Part shown: in pieces, positions 8,366 to 20,600 of the stretch
How positions within the stretch are numbered: the first letter of the stretch is position 1
How the letters are laid out: each line of letters starts with the position of its first letter
NCBI GenBank assembly: GCA_905221605.1
Contig: CAJNDS010002268.1
Span: forward strand, 691,232-755,231
Source of the DNA: Symbiodinium natans
Taxonomy: Eukaryota > Sar > Dinophyceae > Suessiales > Symbiodiniaceae
Direction of reading: 5' to 3'
Length of the DNA stretch: 64,000 bases
Notes under the pieces: generated by a model
The model's database searches: none
The model's input: only the letters and a program-made list of their open reading frames with translations
What the model was told of the DNA's origin: nothing
Program-made: the position numbers and the translations under genes

Positions 8366-10426
8366 TCAGTTGTCGTATGCCTGCGGTGCCACGGTGCATA
8401 TGCCATCCTGGGCCTTGAAGATGCAGACGGTCCGTATTGTCTCAGTGAGAACGAAAACATACTCGTCCCTGCACACGCGGAACCGATTGCTTTTGTCCGG
8501 GATCGGCTTGTAGAAGAAAAGGCAGGTGAGGAGGCAGTCTTGGTAGTGGCAGTGGTAACAGACCTCCGCAATACCGTTGTAGCCCTCAGCCCTGACAAGC
8601 ACGATGTCCCCGCAACGAACCCAGCGGTTTGGCGCATAGTATGCTTTCTCGGAAACTAAGAGACGCAAGGGTATGACGCCAAACGCAGTCCGGAACTGCG
8701 CCAAGACCGGCGCAGGCGCCGGCTTTGCGTCCAGAAGCCCCACGCCGTGGACCAGGACGTTCTCGCTGAGGTCCTCTCTGTGACACAGCAGCATCTCCTC
8801 CATGAGTGACCTTTCGGTCCCGGTCTTGGAGTTCATTTGTTGATTCGCGAAGCGCTTGAGTTCTTTGTGGCGGCGTTCATGCACCCAGCAGCTGAGGAGC
8901 TGGGTATGATGCTGCAGCATCTTGGGGAGGTGGATTGCCATATGGAGCTTGGGAAGGGCTGCGTCCTCCCCATAGACATGAGAAAATGCCTTGGCGTGTG
9001 CTTCGATCGCCTGCCGAAGTTTGTCAGCGTGACGGCTGCCACCGTCTTCTGCAGCCAAGCAAAGCCAGTCCAAAACCCTGGCCAGCAGCAAATAGCACTT
9101 GACAGCCGCTTGCACACCTTCTGGAAGACCCGGCGCTTGCAGCAGGTCGGACAAGAATAGCCTGAGAACCGGGTATGCGCTCAGAGCCTCAGAAGCCGAG
9201 GACTTCAGCTCGTCGTCTGATTTGTTCAAGGACTCGAAGATATTCCGGGCTCCAGCTCCCTTGGATCCTAGGCGGCTCGGCCATACGAAGTCTTGGAAGA
9301 AGTTGTGGATATCTGACGCCTTGCAGACGCCGCCCTGCCACAGTCGACGAAGAAGAAGGTTGGACTCCTGGTGCCACAGTCCGGAAACATAGTAAATGTG
9401 CATGTAGTCGAAGCACAAGCTATCCGGAATGTTCACTTTGGCCATGAGTTCCTGGGAAGCGAGGACGCCGTGAGGAGCAAAGTTGAAGCCCAAACGCGTC
9501 TGTAGATCTTTCAGCTGGGCTTTGCTCAGCACAGCGTTCTCTTGCGCGAGGTAGCGTGCCATCTCCTGCAGACTCTGCTGCGTGTGCATCAAGAATTTTC
9601 TGGCATCCCAGCAAGTGTGCTGAACGAGTGGGTCGTGCATGTCAGGCGGGGCATAGCGTCGCAGAACGACGTTCCGACAGAGCAGACAAGGAACCTTTCC
9701 AGACGCCCCTTTATTGTCAAACATAAACTTGACAGCAGATTCATCCGAGATGACCATTCCCACGCGCGCTGCAAGAAACACACGCTCTTCGCCCAGCCGC
9801 AGCTGGATGCCAGCGGTCCAGTCCGCCGTCTGGCGGAAAAAGGAAAGCATGGCGTACTTGCACAGCTGCCCCATGCCGCCTGCAAGCTTCTGCACCGTGT
9901 GGGAGCGCACGGTTGTGAGGAGGAACCAAGCGCGCTCGTGGCACAGCGCATTGGCCGACAACTCCTTCAACGACCAATATATGGTCTCCAGCCTCCTCTT
10001 GTTCGAGCTTTTCAGTTGATTGCCTGGCGACACCTGGTCGCTATAAAAGACTATCGTCCACGGTGTTGCCGTGGACGATGGTCTTTCCTCCAGGCGCTCC
10101 TTCAAGAAAGCTTGCAGACTCGGGGAAACGCATGTCAGATGGAAAAATGTGGCCGCAGGGTCGCAGTAGTTCACGGCGACCGTCTTTCCATCCTGCATGC
10201 GCATGTCCCACTGCCGTAAAATGCGACCATACGGCGTCTCCGCATTTGCACTGGCCATCCTTTTCCGCTTGATTGTCGTAGCGGAGATTCCAGCTGGCAA
10301 CTCGCAATCACGCACTGCTTGAAGAACTGAAGCAAGTCCAGCCTGCGACACGAAGTGCTTGCGCCCGAGTCTTGTCACATCAAGCGTGGGGCGCGCTTGT
10401 GTCTCCGCGCCCAGCTGAGCATCCAT
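8366..10426 (-). CDS. intronless transposase-like protein (possibly CMC/Plavaka-type DDE)
   Basis: A 686-residue ORF with ATG at the listed 5' end. Candidate catalytic or structural motifs in order are: an acidic VFYSDQVSPGN (about residue 128), a second aspartate in ISDESAVKFMFDN with a following C-x2-C (PCLLC) near residues 227-245, then DYMHIYYVSGL near residue 337, and LHMAIHLPKM ... CWVHERRHKELKR near residues 515-545. The D.MH ... H-LP ... ER spacing resembles TNP2/Plavaka-like transposases of the CACTA superfamily (inference). No terminal inverted repeats were found by eye. The coding sequence is denser and less repetitive than its flanks, which fits an inserted or retrocopied gene. 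It could instead be a dinoflagellate-specific protein of unknown role. Confidence 0.5.
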   Translation of the reverse strand: MDAQLGAETQARPTLDVTRLGRKHFVSQAGLASVLQAVRDCELPAGISATTIKRKRMASANAETPYGRILRQWDMRMQDGKTVAVNYCDPAATFFHLTCVSPSLQAFLKERLEERPSSTATPWTIVFYSDQVSPGNQLKSSNKRRLETIYWSLKELSANALCHERAWFLLTTVRSHTVQKLAGGMGQLCKYAMLSFFRQTADWTAGIQLRLGEERVFLAARVGMVISDESAVKFMFDNKGASGKVPCLLCRNVVLRRYAPPDMHDPLVQHTCWDARKFLMHTQQSLQEMARYLAQENAVLSKAQLKDLQTRLGFNFAPHGVLASQELMAKVNIPDSLCFDYMHIYYVSGLWHQESNLLLRRLWQGGVCKASDIHNFFQDFVWPSRLGSKGAGARNIFESLNKSDDELKSSASEALSAYPVLRLFLSDLLQAPGLPEGVQAAVKCYLLLARVLDWLCLAAEDGGSRHADKLRQAIEAHAKAFSHVYGEDAALPKLHMAIHLPKMLQHHTQLLSCWVHERRHKELKRFANQQMNSKTGTERSLMEEMLLCHREDLSENVLVHGVGLLDAKPAPAPVLAQFRTAFGVIPLRLLVSEKAYYAPNRWVRCGDIVLVRAEGYNGIAEVCYHCHYQDCLLTCLFFYKPIPDKSNRFRVCRDEYVFVLTETIRTVCIFKAQDGICTVAPQAYDN

Positions 10427-10929
10427 CCAGCGGGAGAAAACTTCCCTGCTCTACATGTGCACGCGCGAGACAAGTCCCTGCGCCACACAGTGCGCGAGAA
10501 CAATCCCTGCGCACCTTAGAAGTCTACACCTCGCCAGGTACATGTACCAGACTGCACGTATAGACGTCGCCTCGAACGGGAAGACACGTTGAAGGCATGT
10601 GGCTGCATCTCATGCACACTCCTGAAAACATGAACCATTGTAAAAGAGAATGCACAGTTATAAGCTATACCGAGTAGCTACCTATTTCCGGCGTCTAGTC
10701 TGACGTGTATACGTTCCTCTGTTGATCCGAACGCATGCATAGTTAGACTATATGGCCAAGAAAGCACAATGTCTGTCCGAGCAAAATGCTTGAAGGGTCA
10801 CTGGAGATCCTGCAGTTCATGCCGAAGCACTTCAACCCAATACAACCCAAAATCACTTCAACCTTCCAGCCCCACGCGCGCAACGCCCATTCAAACCTCA
10901 CTCATGAAAAGAAATGAAGGAAGCATGTA

Positions 10930-11660
10930 TAGAGATTGATACGTATATGTATATCTATATACATACAGATACATATCCATGTATGCATATATACATCCAT
11001 ACATATATACAAATATACATATATACCAATATACATATATACCTCTGTAAATGTTTTCACATATACATATAAACATATACACATCTATACATTTCTACAT
11101 AATTCTGCATATATACATATATACATATATATATACACACATATATATATATATGTATATATGCATACTTATATATATATATACATATACAAAAACACAT
11201 AAATACATATATACATATACATATATACATATATACACATATATATATATACATATATATGTACATATATACATATACATACATATATATATATACATAT
11301 ACATCTACATATATACATATATACGTATATACATATATACACATATACAGATATACATATATACATATATACATATATACATATATACATATATACATAT
11401 ATACATATATACATATATATACATATATATATACATATATACATATATACATATGTACATATGTACATATGTACATAAAAACATATATACATATAACATA
11501 TATACATATATGCATATATATACATATATACATAGATACATATATACATATGTACATATATACATATATACATATATACATATATACATATATACATATA
11601 TGCATATATACATATACACATATATAGATACACAAACACATATATACATATACACATATA
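10930..11660. repeat. TATAYA-rich microsatellite
   Basis: About 730 bases built almost only from ACATATAT/ACATATAC words on +, with few interruptions. Long open frames occur on both strands only because the repeat lacks stop codons in some frames. Confidence 0.95.
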
Positions 11661-11664
11661 AGGG

Positions 11665-11895
11665 TGTATATAGGGTTTAGGGTTGGGGTTTAGGGTTTAG
11701 GGTTTCGGGTTTAAGGATTATAGGGCTTATAGGGTTTGTAGGGTTTATAAGGGTTTAGGGTTTAGGGTTTATAGGGTTTATAGGGTTTATAGGGTTTATA
11801 GGGTTTATAGGGTTTATAGGGTTTATAGGGTTTATAGGGTTTATAGGGTTTATAGGGTTTATAGGGTTTAGGGTTTAGGGTTTATAGGGTATTTA
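11665..11895 (+). repeat. TTTAGGG and TTTATAGGG tract
   Basis: Telomere-type TTTAGGG heptamers flank about a dozen perfect copies of a 9-base variant (TTTATAGGG) between about 11,765 and 11,870. It directly follows the TA microsatellite. Confidence 0.95.
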
Positions 11896-12893
11896 TATAC
11901 AGGGTCCATCAACAGCAACATCCTGCAGGCCTTGCTCGCAACTCTTGAACCCTTATCAACGCTTCAAAACAAAACTTGGAACTCCTGAGCCCTACAGCGT
12001 AACATAAACACGCCCTCCACGGCGCATGCCCTGGCGCCTGCCACGAGCGCACGCGCCAGGCTGCACGCAGGGCCTGCGCGAGCAGAGGTTTAGGGTGCTC
12101 AAAGTTGGGGTTTGAAACGTGTTTGTGCGGCGTTTAAAGGGTTGATTGAGGGTGTCGATGGGGTTCATTTCCCCGCAGCCTATGTACGTGGCATCCCCCG
12201 ATGTATATAGGGCTTTATAACTCCCTGTCACCCTGCATGCGGCCCAAACACCCCCCCCCCCCAACTTCATCCCGGCCTCACAGAAGAAGATTCCGAGCAA
12301 ATTCGCTGCCGCCTTCCGGATTTGCAGGTATATGCGGCACGTATAGAAGATGTGGGGCGGTCCTTTACATTTGCAGCATCTTGCTTGTCGGCTTGCAAAG
12401 AGGCATGCAATGTTTGCCAACCTTTTCACTCGCGCGCTGATGCGCGGGCAGCGTGCCAAGGAAGACGCGGCCGGGCTTCAAAACTGAGCCTATACATAGT
12501 CCCTTCTCATGGTAATGTAAACCCAAACAAAGCTCATCAACCCTAAAGCGTGAAGCCCCATTTGCAAAGCCTATATATAAACCCCATAAACCTTAGAAAG
12601 CCTATACAGGCCCTATATAAACCCTATAGAGAAAAAGCCTCAACCCCTATACAAAAGAAAGAACCGCATCCCATATTTAGAGGTCCCTTGGTATGCTTGC
12701 AGCTTATATAGCACATCAAGTGAATCGTGTACAGTGGCCGCATTGCATCACTACGGGTTTGTGGTAATCTACAGTGTGCATAGATGCTTTATTTTAGCTA
12801 GGGTTGCAGTTTGAAGTCTTCAAAGTCTATCCTACATCCGCAAGCTGGGCCGCGTGCACGCAAACAGGAACATTCGTCTGCATTTTAAAAACA

Positions 12894-15176
12894 TCACCCC
12901 TCCATGTTAACGTAGCCCTGACTCTCAGCTTCAGCCATGGTGCGGAAAGCGGAGCCACTGGGCGACACAAAGTAACGATCCCTCTGACCGCTAGCGCGAA
13001 AGCGGTCCTCGATGTCCCAGCCCCTGCAAGCGGCCGGACGCCTGATCACCGCCTTTGACGATGTCGAGGCGGGGCCCTGTTTGGCCTTGGCTTTTGCCTT
13101 GCCTTTCGCAATGGCTTTCGGCGACGACTTGGCGAAGGCCTTGCAGGAGGCCTTCGCCTTCGCCTTCGCCTTCTCCTTCGCCTTAGCCTTCGCCTTCACC
13201 TTCGGCTTCTCCGACGTGTTCGACCCGTCGCTCTTAAGCCAGTTCGCCTGCTCCTGCACGCTGATGCTGTTAATGTCCGGGATGTGGAGCACGGGCGCTG
13301 CAGGTTCTTCCGGCATGGTTTGCTGTGCTGGGCCCTTCTCTTCTGGGCCCTGCTGAGTCGGCTCCTCCCGGGGAGCTGCACCATGCGTCGCCGTCTCATT
13401 AGGCTGGGTCTCGACCGGTTTGTCCATGAGCGCCTTGGGCTTACGCTTTGCGGGCTGGCCAAAGATGTGCAGGTTGAGGCCGTCGTTGCCACTTCCGACA
13501 TTCTCGCCCTGCTGCATCTTCTGCATCATGTGGTACATGCTCATAAACCGCATCATCTGCTGCACCTGTTTACCAAACCCAGTCCACAAGCACACAGTGC
13601 CAGTTGCACGTGCTGGAGGGAACGGATGCATGCACTTGGGGGCTTAAAAAAAAAATCAACACAGCCTACATGTGCGCGGCCATGTGCGGCCTGTTCTTGT
13701 TCACCTGTGGCACGCTTGGACGACGACGACGAACTCGCAGTCCACGGCACCAATGCTGTGGAGTCTTCCAAGGCCTTCTTCGACTTCCGCAGGGTTCCGG
13801 TCTTGTCCAAGGCGGCAGTCACGAGCACCTCGGAGACGGGATCGAGAGTCTCATCCTGGAAGGCGTTCTGGAAGAGGTCGCCGGGAAGCTCTCGTGGGTT
13901 GGGCGGCAGGTGGGTGTAGTAAGAGTCCAACTTGGAACTCTTTCTGCGAGTCTTGACCTTATCCTTGAGGCACCGGACATGTTCAAGAAAGGCCTTGTGG
14001 CTGTCCGCCTCAAGGCCGCAAGCCACCCCCGTGGCGACAACTCTGCCATAGCCGGCCTCCGTCATGTAGTGGAGCCCGATCTTCAAGCACCGGGACGCCA
14101 GCACATCAACCTTATGGACCGCGTGCGTATCGGGGTCGGCCAGGAGCTCCTCTTAATTCTCCAAAAGGGGATTATAAACGCTTCTACTTGGCAATTCTCC
14201 TATCAAGCAAACCCAGCACTCCTTGTCTCGTTTGCTGATGTAGGCGCCGAACGCGTCGACGCCCTGCAGCTGGGCCCCGCCCTTGACAACGACCTTGTCC
14301 TTTTTGGCAAGTAGAGTCGTGGATATCGTCTGGGACAGCTTCTGTTTGGCCTCTGCAGTGACCGGAAGGGTCTGAACGGCAGTCGTCAGCGCAGTGGCTT
14401 CCTCCGTGGTGACGTTTGCAAGCTTCTTGATCCGGAGGTCCAGATTGCTGATGTGTTGCTCTGCCGCGGAGGACCAGCCCGCAGCATCAAGGAGGCCTCG
14501 CTGTTCCTTGAGGAATGTTGCGAGGCTGGCAATGTCCTTCACCATGTCTGAGGCCATGCTTTCTACGCGGGCTACTTATATCTACAGAGGGTCGTGACGC
14601 CTGTTGGAGCCCACGCAGTCGCGGATACCCTGCGACGCCCTCGTCGCGAGCACCAAGCCCTGCGACGTGCCCATGTGCATGCGTGTGCGTGCAAAGCTGT
14701 TTACCTCACGCCCACGCTCTTGACTCATTGGGAACATTATATGCTCCCTGACACAAACAAAAACGTCCATGACATCCTAAAGTTCCTGTCAAGCCTCACT
14801 GCTGACGCTTGCGCCTGCGCACATGCCTGGCCGCAGCCTTGGCCTCGGCCAGGCCCATGGCGGCCCACGCTGCCAGGGCCTCATGTACGGACGTCTCTCC
14901 GCCTCCGCCACCGAGGATCTGCGCTCTTGCGGGCCCCGAAGAGCCGCTGGCAGTCGAAGCCTGCGATCCTGCAGGAATAAAGGCAAAGCTGCGGCCGCTA
15001 GCCAGTGCCTCTTGCTGGAACATCTGCAACAGCACAGTCGCATCATGAGTCGCATCGATGGAGTCTTTGCTGTCATTCTCTGGTTGGGCGTCGCGCTTCT
15101 CCTCGTCCATTTCTGGCTTCTTCTCCTCCTGGCTCTTGATGGTCTCACCAGCGTCGAGGTTCTTGCTTGACGCCAT
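12894..15176 (-). CDS. multi-exon nuclear-type protein ending in an MBD-like domain
   Basis: Four exons can be joined in one frame: 15176-14807, 14562-14213, 14149-13705 and 13612-12894 (stop), about 627 residues. Intron ends read on - are GT-AG: donors at 14806, 14212 and 13704, acceptors before 14562, 14149 and 13612. The 14799 donor (GTGAGG) is stronger than 14806 but breaks the frame, so the first junction is the least certain. Exon 1 is charged; exon 2 is helical; exon 3 carries VLASRCLKIGLHYMTEAGY and a run of serines; exon 4 has a methionine-rich start, a long Lys-Ala tract and then a C-terminal segment GWDIEDRFRASGQRD ... SPSGSAFR that matches the methyl-CpG-binding (MBD/TAM) pattern. 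A DNA-binding or chromatin role is inferred. Exon 3 resembles a dinoflagellate family I recall but cannot name. Confidence 0.55.
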
Positions 15177-17678
15177 GCTTGCAAGAGGGCGAGCGGGAAG
15201 GCGTCGACGCTTGTCCTGTATATACCTTTTGAGTTGTGTCTGTGAACAAGGCAGCGGAGCAGCACACGACGATGGGAAGTCGTGATGCGAAGTCTATAGC
15301 AGCACGACCCTAAAGAGGCCAAACCCCCCTCTGGACGTACAGGGACCCTGCAAAATCACGCAAGTCCTGCAAGGAGAATATATTCCTTCTTTACTGTAAG
15401 GGGTCTGGGCCTCTTCAGGACACGCCTCTGCACGAAGCACGGCATCGCAAAGTCGCTTTTCCCCAATGCATCATGAACGAATTCTGAGTGGCCGCGAGCT
15501 CTACGCCCTGCAGCACCGGGTTGGGCGCATGAACTTGTGCATGTTATTTATAGAAGTTGCCGCGAGCTCATGGCCCTGCAGCGGCTGTCTCGCGAGCTGA
15601 TCTCTCATCCACGCACTCTGCCGGGCCCCCTTGTGGGGGCCAGGAGGGCATATACAGGCATGCAATCGATCTGCCCTTGCGCCGTCAACTCCCATACAAT
15701 CGCTTGCAACCCCTCACATCCTCCATATGAAGAAACACACGCACACACGCGCACGCGCGCACACACACACACACACCCAGACAAGAAACCTCTCCTCGAA
15801 TCAAGACAACAAGCCACCAGCTTTGGGAGGAGGGGAGGGGGGAGGAGAGGATTTTTTTTTCTCCGGCAACAACTCAACTATATAGTTTCTGATGCGAAAG
15901 CATGTGGGGGGTTTGGGGAGGGGGGGGGGGGGGGGGGGTCTGGGCCCTCAAAACTCTAACCTCTCTCTTTCTGGGACCAATGCATGTCGTGCAGAATACG
16001 TGTCAAAGTTCACTTCGCCCAAAATCTATAATCCTGGGCAAACTGTATACCCAACCTAACCAGGTTCCGAAGGGCTATACAAGGCAGGGTCTACAGTTGG
16101 GTATAGAGTTTGTTCATACTGTTACATCATGAGCCTCCTGAGGGACCTACTCCCAAGGCCTCCCCTATAGAGAGCATCATGAGCACCAGACAACCCGCCC
16201 TCTGAAATCGGTGAAAGAGAGTCCTGTCGGCTCGCCGAATGTGCCCGTCCCACCCCAAACTGCCTTCTCTGTCTCAGCACATGAGGGGGGTTGGCTGTTG
16301 TTTATATTGGTTTTGGGGGTGCATTTTTTTTGTTTTCTTTAGGGGGGGGGGGTTTCCTAAATTTGGTTCCGGGGGGAAGGGGAAACCATGTGTACCTTTT
16401 CGGAAGTTGCGCCGCCATGTTCCATGTGTATAGGCAACAGAGAGGAAGCTCTGGGACGACGCAACTTCAGCCCTTATACAGGAAAGCCACGCCTCAAAGG
16501 AGCAGCCTGCACATGCACAGAAAAGACGGGACCCAAAATTGTGTAGGCATAAAAAACTCATAGGTTTTTTTGTGTTTGCATGAGTCCCCGCTGATGTGTC
16601 CTGCGGTTTTTTGTGCATGCAAAATTTTCCGACAGGGAGGTTTTGTGCAAGCAGAAAATTTGTATAGATTTTTTTATGCATGCATAATGTGCGCTTCTTA
16701 TCTCCACTCCCTAATGTTGTCGGAGGGGGAAACTCTCGCGAATTTTTTTTTTTGATTTCCGGGTCTCGGCTGGAAATCACTGCTTTAGTCACTTGTTTTG
16801 GCTGCGCCGATGGAGCAAAAGACAAGCAGGGGTCGCGAAAAAACAGAAACCTCATCCAGCTTATTGTTGTTGTTTTTTTTTTTTTAAGGGGGGGGGGGGG
16901 GGGGGGGGGGCGGGTCAGGAGTGCAACCGCTCTACCTCTCGCTCGCCCCTCGCTCGTCCTCTCGACACCGACACCGCCATGGCCGGCAGCTTCTGTTTTC
17001 ACGGCGCAGATCGAAAGGCTTTGAAGCAGGATCCGAAAAAAACGGAACCCAGACCGTAAACCCTGGACCCTGTACCTGAAACCGTAATACCTTAAACCCC
17101 AAACCCTGAACCGGAAACCCTGCACAACACACTATCAACCCTATAAACCCGATAAACCCTGAACCCTGAACCCTAAAGTCTAAACCCCAACCCCGGCGCG
17201 TGAGACTGGCCGCGGCTGGCCGTCATGACATCATGCGAAAGTGTTTTCGCGGGCATATGCTTACACACCAGACAGAGAGCCGCGGCCCGAGCACTGGCAC
17301 AGGCTTTAAAGGGGGGCGGTGCGGAAACTTCAGCGCTGTGTGCAGCTATGCTGGGGCCAATACACCCGAAATCCTAAACCCTCATACGCCAGGAATGCTG
17401 CAATCCCTAAACACTAAGCCCTGGAAACCCTATAAACCCTATATAAACAATTATAAAACCCTCCAAACCCAAAACCCTAGAAACCCTGTATAGCCCCTAA
17501 ACCCTACAAACCCGAAACCCTAAACCCGGAGAGACTACACACAGGCGACGGGCAGTGCACTGCGAGGATCTCTATATACAGGGCTGGGCAGCAGGCGGTC
17601 CAGAACCAAAAAGACTGCAAACCAGAAGTCCACAAGTCATGTACAAAACCCTTGCGTCGCCAAAGCCCGACTCGCCCT
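15177..17678. other. non-coding stretch with CA repeat, two poly-G runs and AAACCC words
   Basis: No supported exon. Contents: CA/CG-rich dinucleotide repeat at about 15,728-15,778; G runs of 19 (15,920-15,938) and 23 (16,888-16,910); T-rich, decayed-looking sequence at 16,560-16,760; and AACCCTAAA words from 17,040 to 17,530. Confidence 0.6.
15728..15778. repeat. CA/CG dinucleotide microsatellite
   Basis: An alternating ACACAC stretch with a CGCGCAC centre, about 50 bases long. Confidence 0.9.
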
Positions 17679-20600
17679 CTACGCCCTACGGTGCACGACA
17701 TCAGCCAGCTTGTGCATGGTCTCTAAAGCCGTAGCTAGCTGCTTCGAGTGTGCATCAGCTTGGCGACGTCGCTTCGCTTGCTCCCTCTGACCCGCACGCT
17801 CGCGGGGTCGCTCACGACCCTCTCCGTGCCTTGGCTGGCACGTAAACGTGGACAGGCCGGCCACGCATGCAGCATGCAGGACGTGCTCCCACGCAGTGTA
17901 CATGCGCGCGTGCAAGCACAGGCATGCACCCACGTCACAGAAATGCAGCCCAAATTCAGCCAGCGGCACGGGTGGAAGACGCCCTCCTCGCTCATCCACC
18001 CGCCCTTGACGTACCACCCGCGCTTGCGAGGCGCCTGCAAGGGAAGCCACTTAAGGGTCTCGGGATTTGCATGGGTGGGACTGATAAAGAACTGCCGAAA
18101 GCATCCCTGCATGCAGGATCGGGGGCGCGGTTGCAATCTTGCGTGTGCACTATAGTGAGAATTTCACAGCCACGACTACGTGCGCGTGCGCCTCTTGCCG
18201 CTCTGCCACACCGCGCCAGGAAGACGAAGAAGACGATCCACCCTGCAGGCATGTCGCGGACGGGGATTGGTTTTTTGGGGTTGCAGGGTGTGCGGGCTTT
18301 CAGTGCATGTTGGGGCTTGCGTGGGGTTTCGGGGGCGTGTATAGGGATTGGGGTTGGCCATGCAATGCCTTATACCAACAGGGCCTCCCACTGCTTCTGC
18401 CCAGCATGCTCCTCTTCCGTCTCTTCCGTCTTCGGCCACGAAGCATCCTCCGGGCAGGAGTGCATCTGAGCCACACACACACACACCCAGACCTAAACCC
18501 CACATTACCTGAACCCCAAACCCTGGACCCATCCTGTCCAGCCTCTACCTTTGGCCACTCCGACCACGATGCATCCTCCTGCGCGTCCGAGGCTCCAGGG
18601 GGGGGCCCTATTTTCGGGGCGCAACTCATGACATGTTCGTGTCAGGAGGACGAACTGCTCGCGGGCCTCGCCCTTTGGCCACATGTACCATTCATTGTCC
18701 TGCGTCGGCACCAGCATGGGGGGTCCATATTTCGGGAGGACGAGGGATTTGGGACTTTGCAACAGCCCTTGAAACTCTAAACCTTACAGACCCTAAAAAC
18801 GCAATGCTTAGGACCCTATGAACCCCAAGCCCCATAAACCCTAGAGAAAACTCTGCTTCCCGAAACCCTATAGCCCACAGCCTCCGCCTTGGCCTGCGAC
18901 CATGAGGACCAGGTAGACCAGTCCTACGTGCTTCGGGGGGGCATGCAGGGGCGGTACAAAGGCGCACATACATGTTCTCACAAATCCTCAAGACTGCCCC
19001 AGATTTCCCACGTCGCTGAAAAACCCGCCTGCTCCATGCCATGCCACTCCCACTCCTTCCAGGCGTCGCCATCATGGTCCTGCTGCACACAGGCGAAGGC
19101 AGGCTCGGGAGGACAGAAAAACTGCAGGCCCAGCACACAAGGGTTTAACTTCACAGGCATGGCACGACACCAGACTGACCCTATATACTCCTATACATGC
19201 ACAACCTTTACACACACGAGGACCGCACGCGCGTCCTGCGCCGGCGGCTCCAGCCACTTGGCGTCCACCACGCCGTGCACTTCCTCTTCCTCCTCCTTGA
19301 CCTCTAGAATGGGCTCATCGAGATGAGCTGCAATTGCCAGCTGACAGCGCAGCCGTCCAAGTCAGTCACGCTACACTGCACATGCAAGGCAACCCATGGT
19401 TGAGCAGGAAGCGAGCGCGGTATACCACATTCCACGCGGACTGGCAGGCACACGTGGCTCATGCGGACTGTTTGTCTTAATCTCTCACATGCGCTCAGAA
19501 AACGCCAAAGACATCAAAACTGATTTTGTCGTTCCCCTGACTTGCCTCGATCCCCTGCGCGGCAGCAAAGCTATGCATGGTTCCTATACACAAGTGTGCA
19601 CTTGGCTGGTGGAGGGAAGCAACAATTCAAAATGCCAAGAGATGTGTACATGGTGCACAACACGTACTCCCACGACTCGGCTCCATCCTCCAAAACAAGT
19701 GTTGAAATTGCTCGATGCTCGCAAAAGTAAAGTTGGCTTGTATACATGCTGTCTACGCCGGCATGCATCCCCCAACTAACCCTCTGCGCATCCCCTCTCA
19801 GCGGCTCGGCGGCGGCGGCGCTTGCCACCAGGCTGATCTTCTGTCTGCCCTTCCGACTGCACCTTCTTCGGTCTCTGCACTGCGGACGACGTCGCTATCG
19901 CCCATTTGACGTATTCAAGGTTCTCAAGGGTGAGCTCCATCCAGAGCTCGGTGCTCTTGATGGCCCAAAGAACACGCAGTTGCCGCCCGGGCACGTGCTC
20001 TGCCACAGCTGGTGCATCCAGCAAGACCGAGCGTCCACACAGCCACTGGTCGTCGTCAGTTGCCTGCCGGAACTTAGTGGGAGGGTCCTGGCCAGCATCC
20101 ACTGCAGCGCTTGTGATGACGCTCTTCAGCGTCGCGTCGCAGGCTGCTCTTCTCAGCTTGACCATCTCCGCAAACCATGCAACGTTGATGTTGTGCAGGG
20201 GCCGCCCGCCTTTCACCCTGAGATTCATGCCTTTGCCTGACACATACCGCGTCAGGTCCCTGGACCATTTGCTCAGTTGTATGTAAGGGACCCCCTGCAC
20301 CTCCTCCACATTTGGAACCCATGGGGCTTTGAGATGGCCTCCACGTATGACGATTGCACGTTCTATGCGAAGTGGTTCCAGGCGTTCGGGCTCTGCCTCG
20401 GCCACGCCCTGCTGATCTCCCTCGACATCCTGGAGCTCATCTAGTTGGGCATCCTGGAGCTCGGCATCCGCACCATCAACATGTCCCAACTCTGCTTCGA
20501 CTGCAGCTGCCAGCTGTCCTGCCTCGCCCTCCATGGGGACACAATGTCTCGGCAAGCTAGATCCCGAATCGAGGCGAGCGAAGCCCTGCCTCTCTACACG

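Larger units (their letters stand above)
10427..12893. other. non-coding stretch: TA-rich microsatellite and telomere-like tracts
   Basis: No supported gene. It holds a long TATAYA microsatellite (10,930-11,660), a TTTAGGG/TTTATAGGG tract (11,665-11,895) and scattered AACCCTATA words to about 12,660. A poly-C run of 12 lies near 12,250. Confidence 0.6.

Noticed and set aside
10891-11680. Long open frames on both strands in the TA microsatellite
   Set aside because: They translate to Tyr/Ile/Thr/His or Tyr/Met/Ile/Cys repeats and exist only because the repeat has few stops.
11992-12459. 155-codon minus-strand ORF with CCKCKG and CR pieces
   Set aside because: A possible exon fragment, but splice sites and a neighbouring exon could not be shown.
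16274-17125. 283-codon minus-strand ORF
   Set aside because: Driven by low-complexity runs (poly-G/C, poly-T/A) and repeated AAACCC words; no conserved motif.
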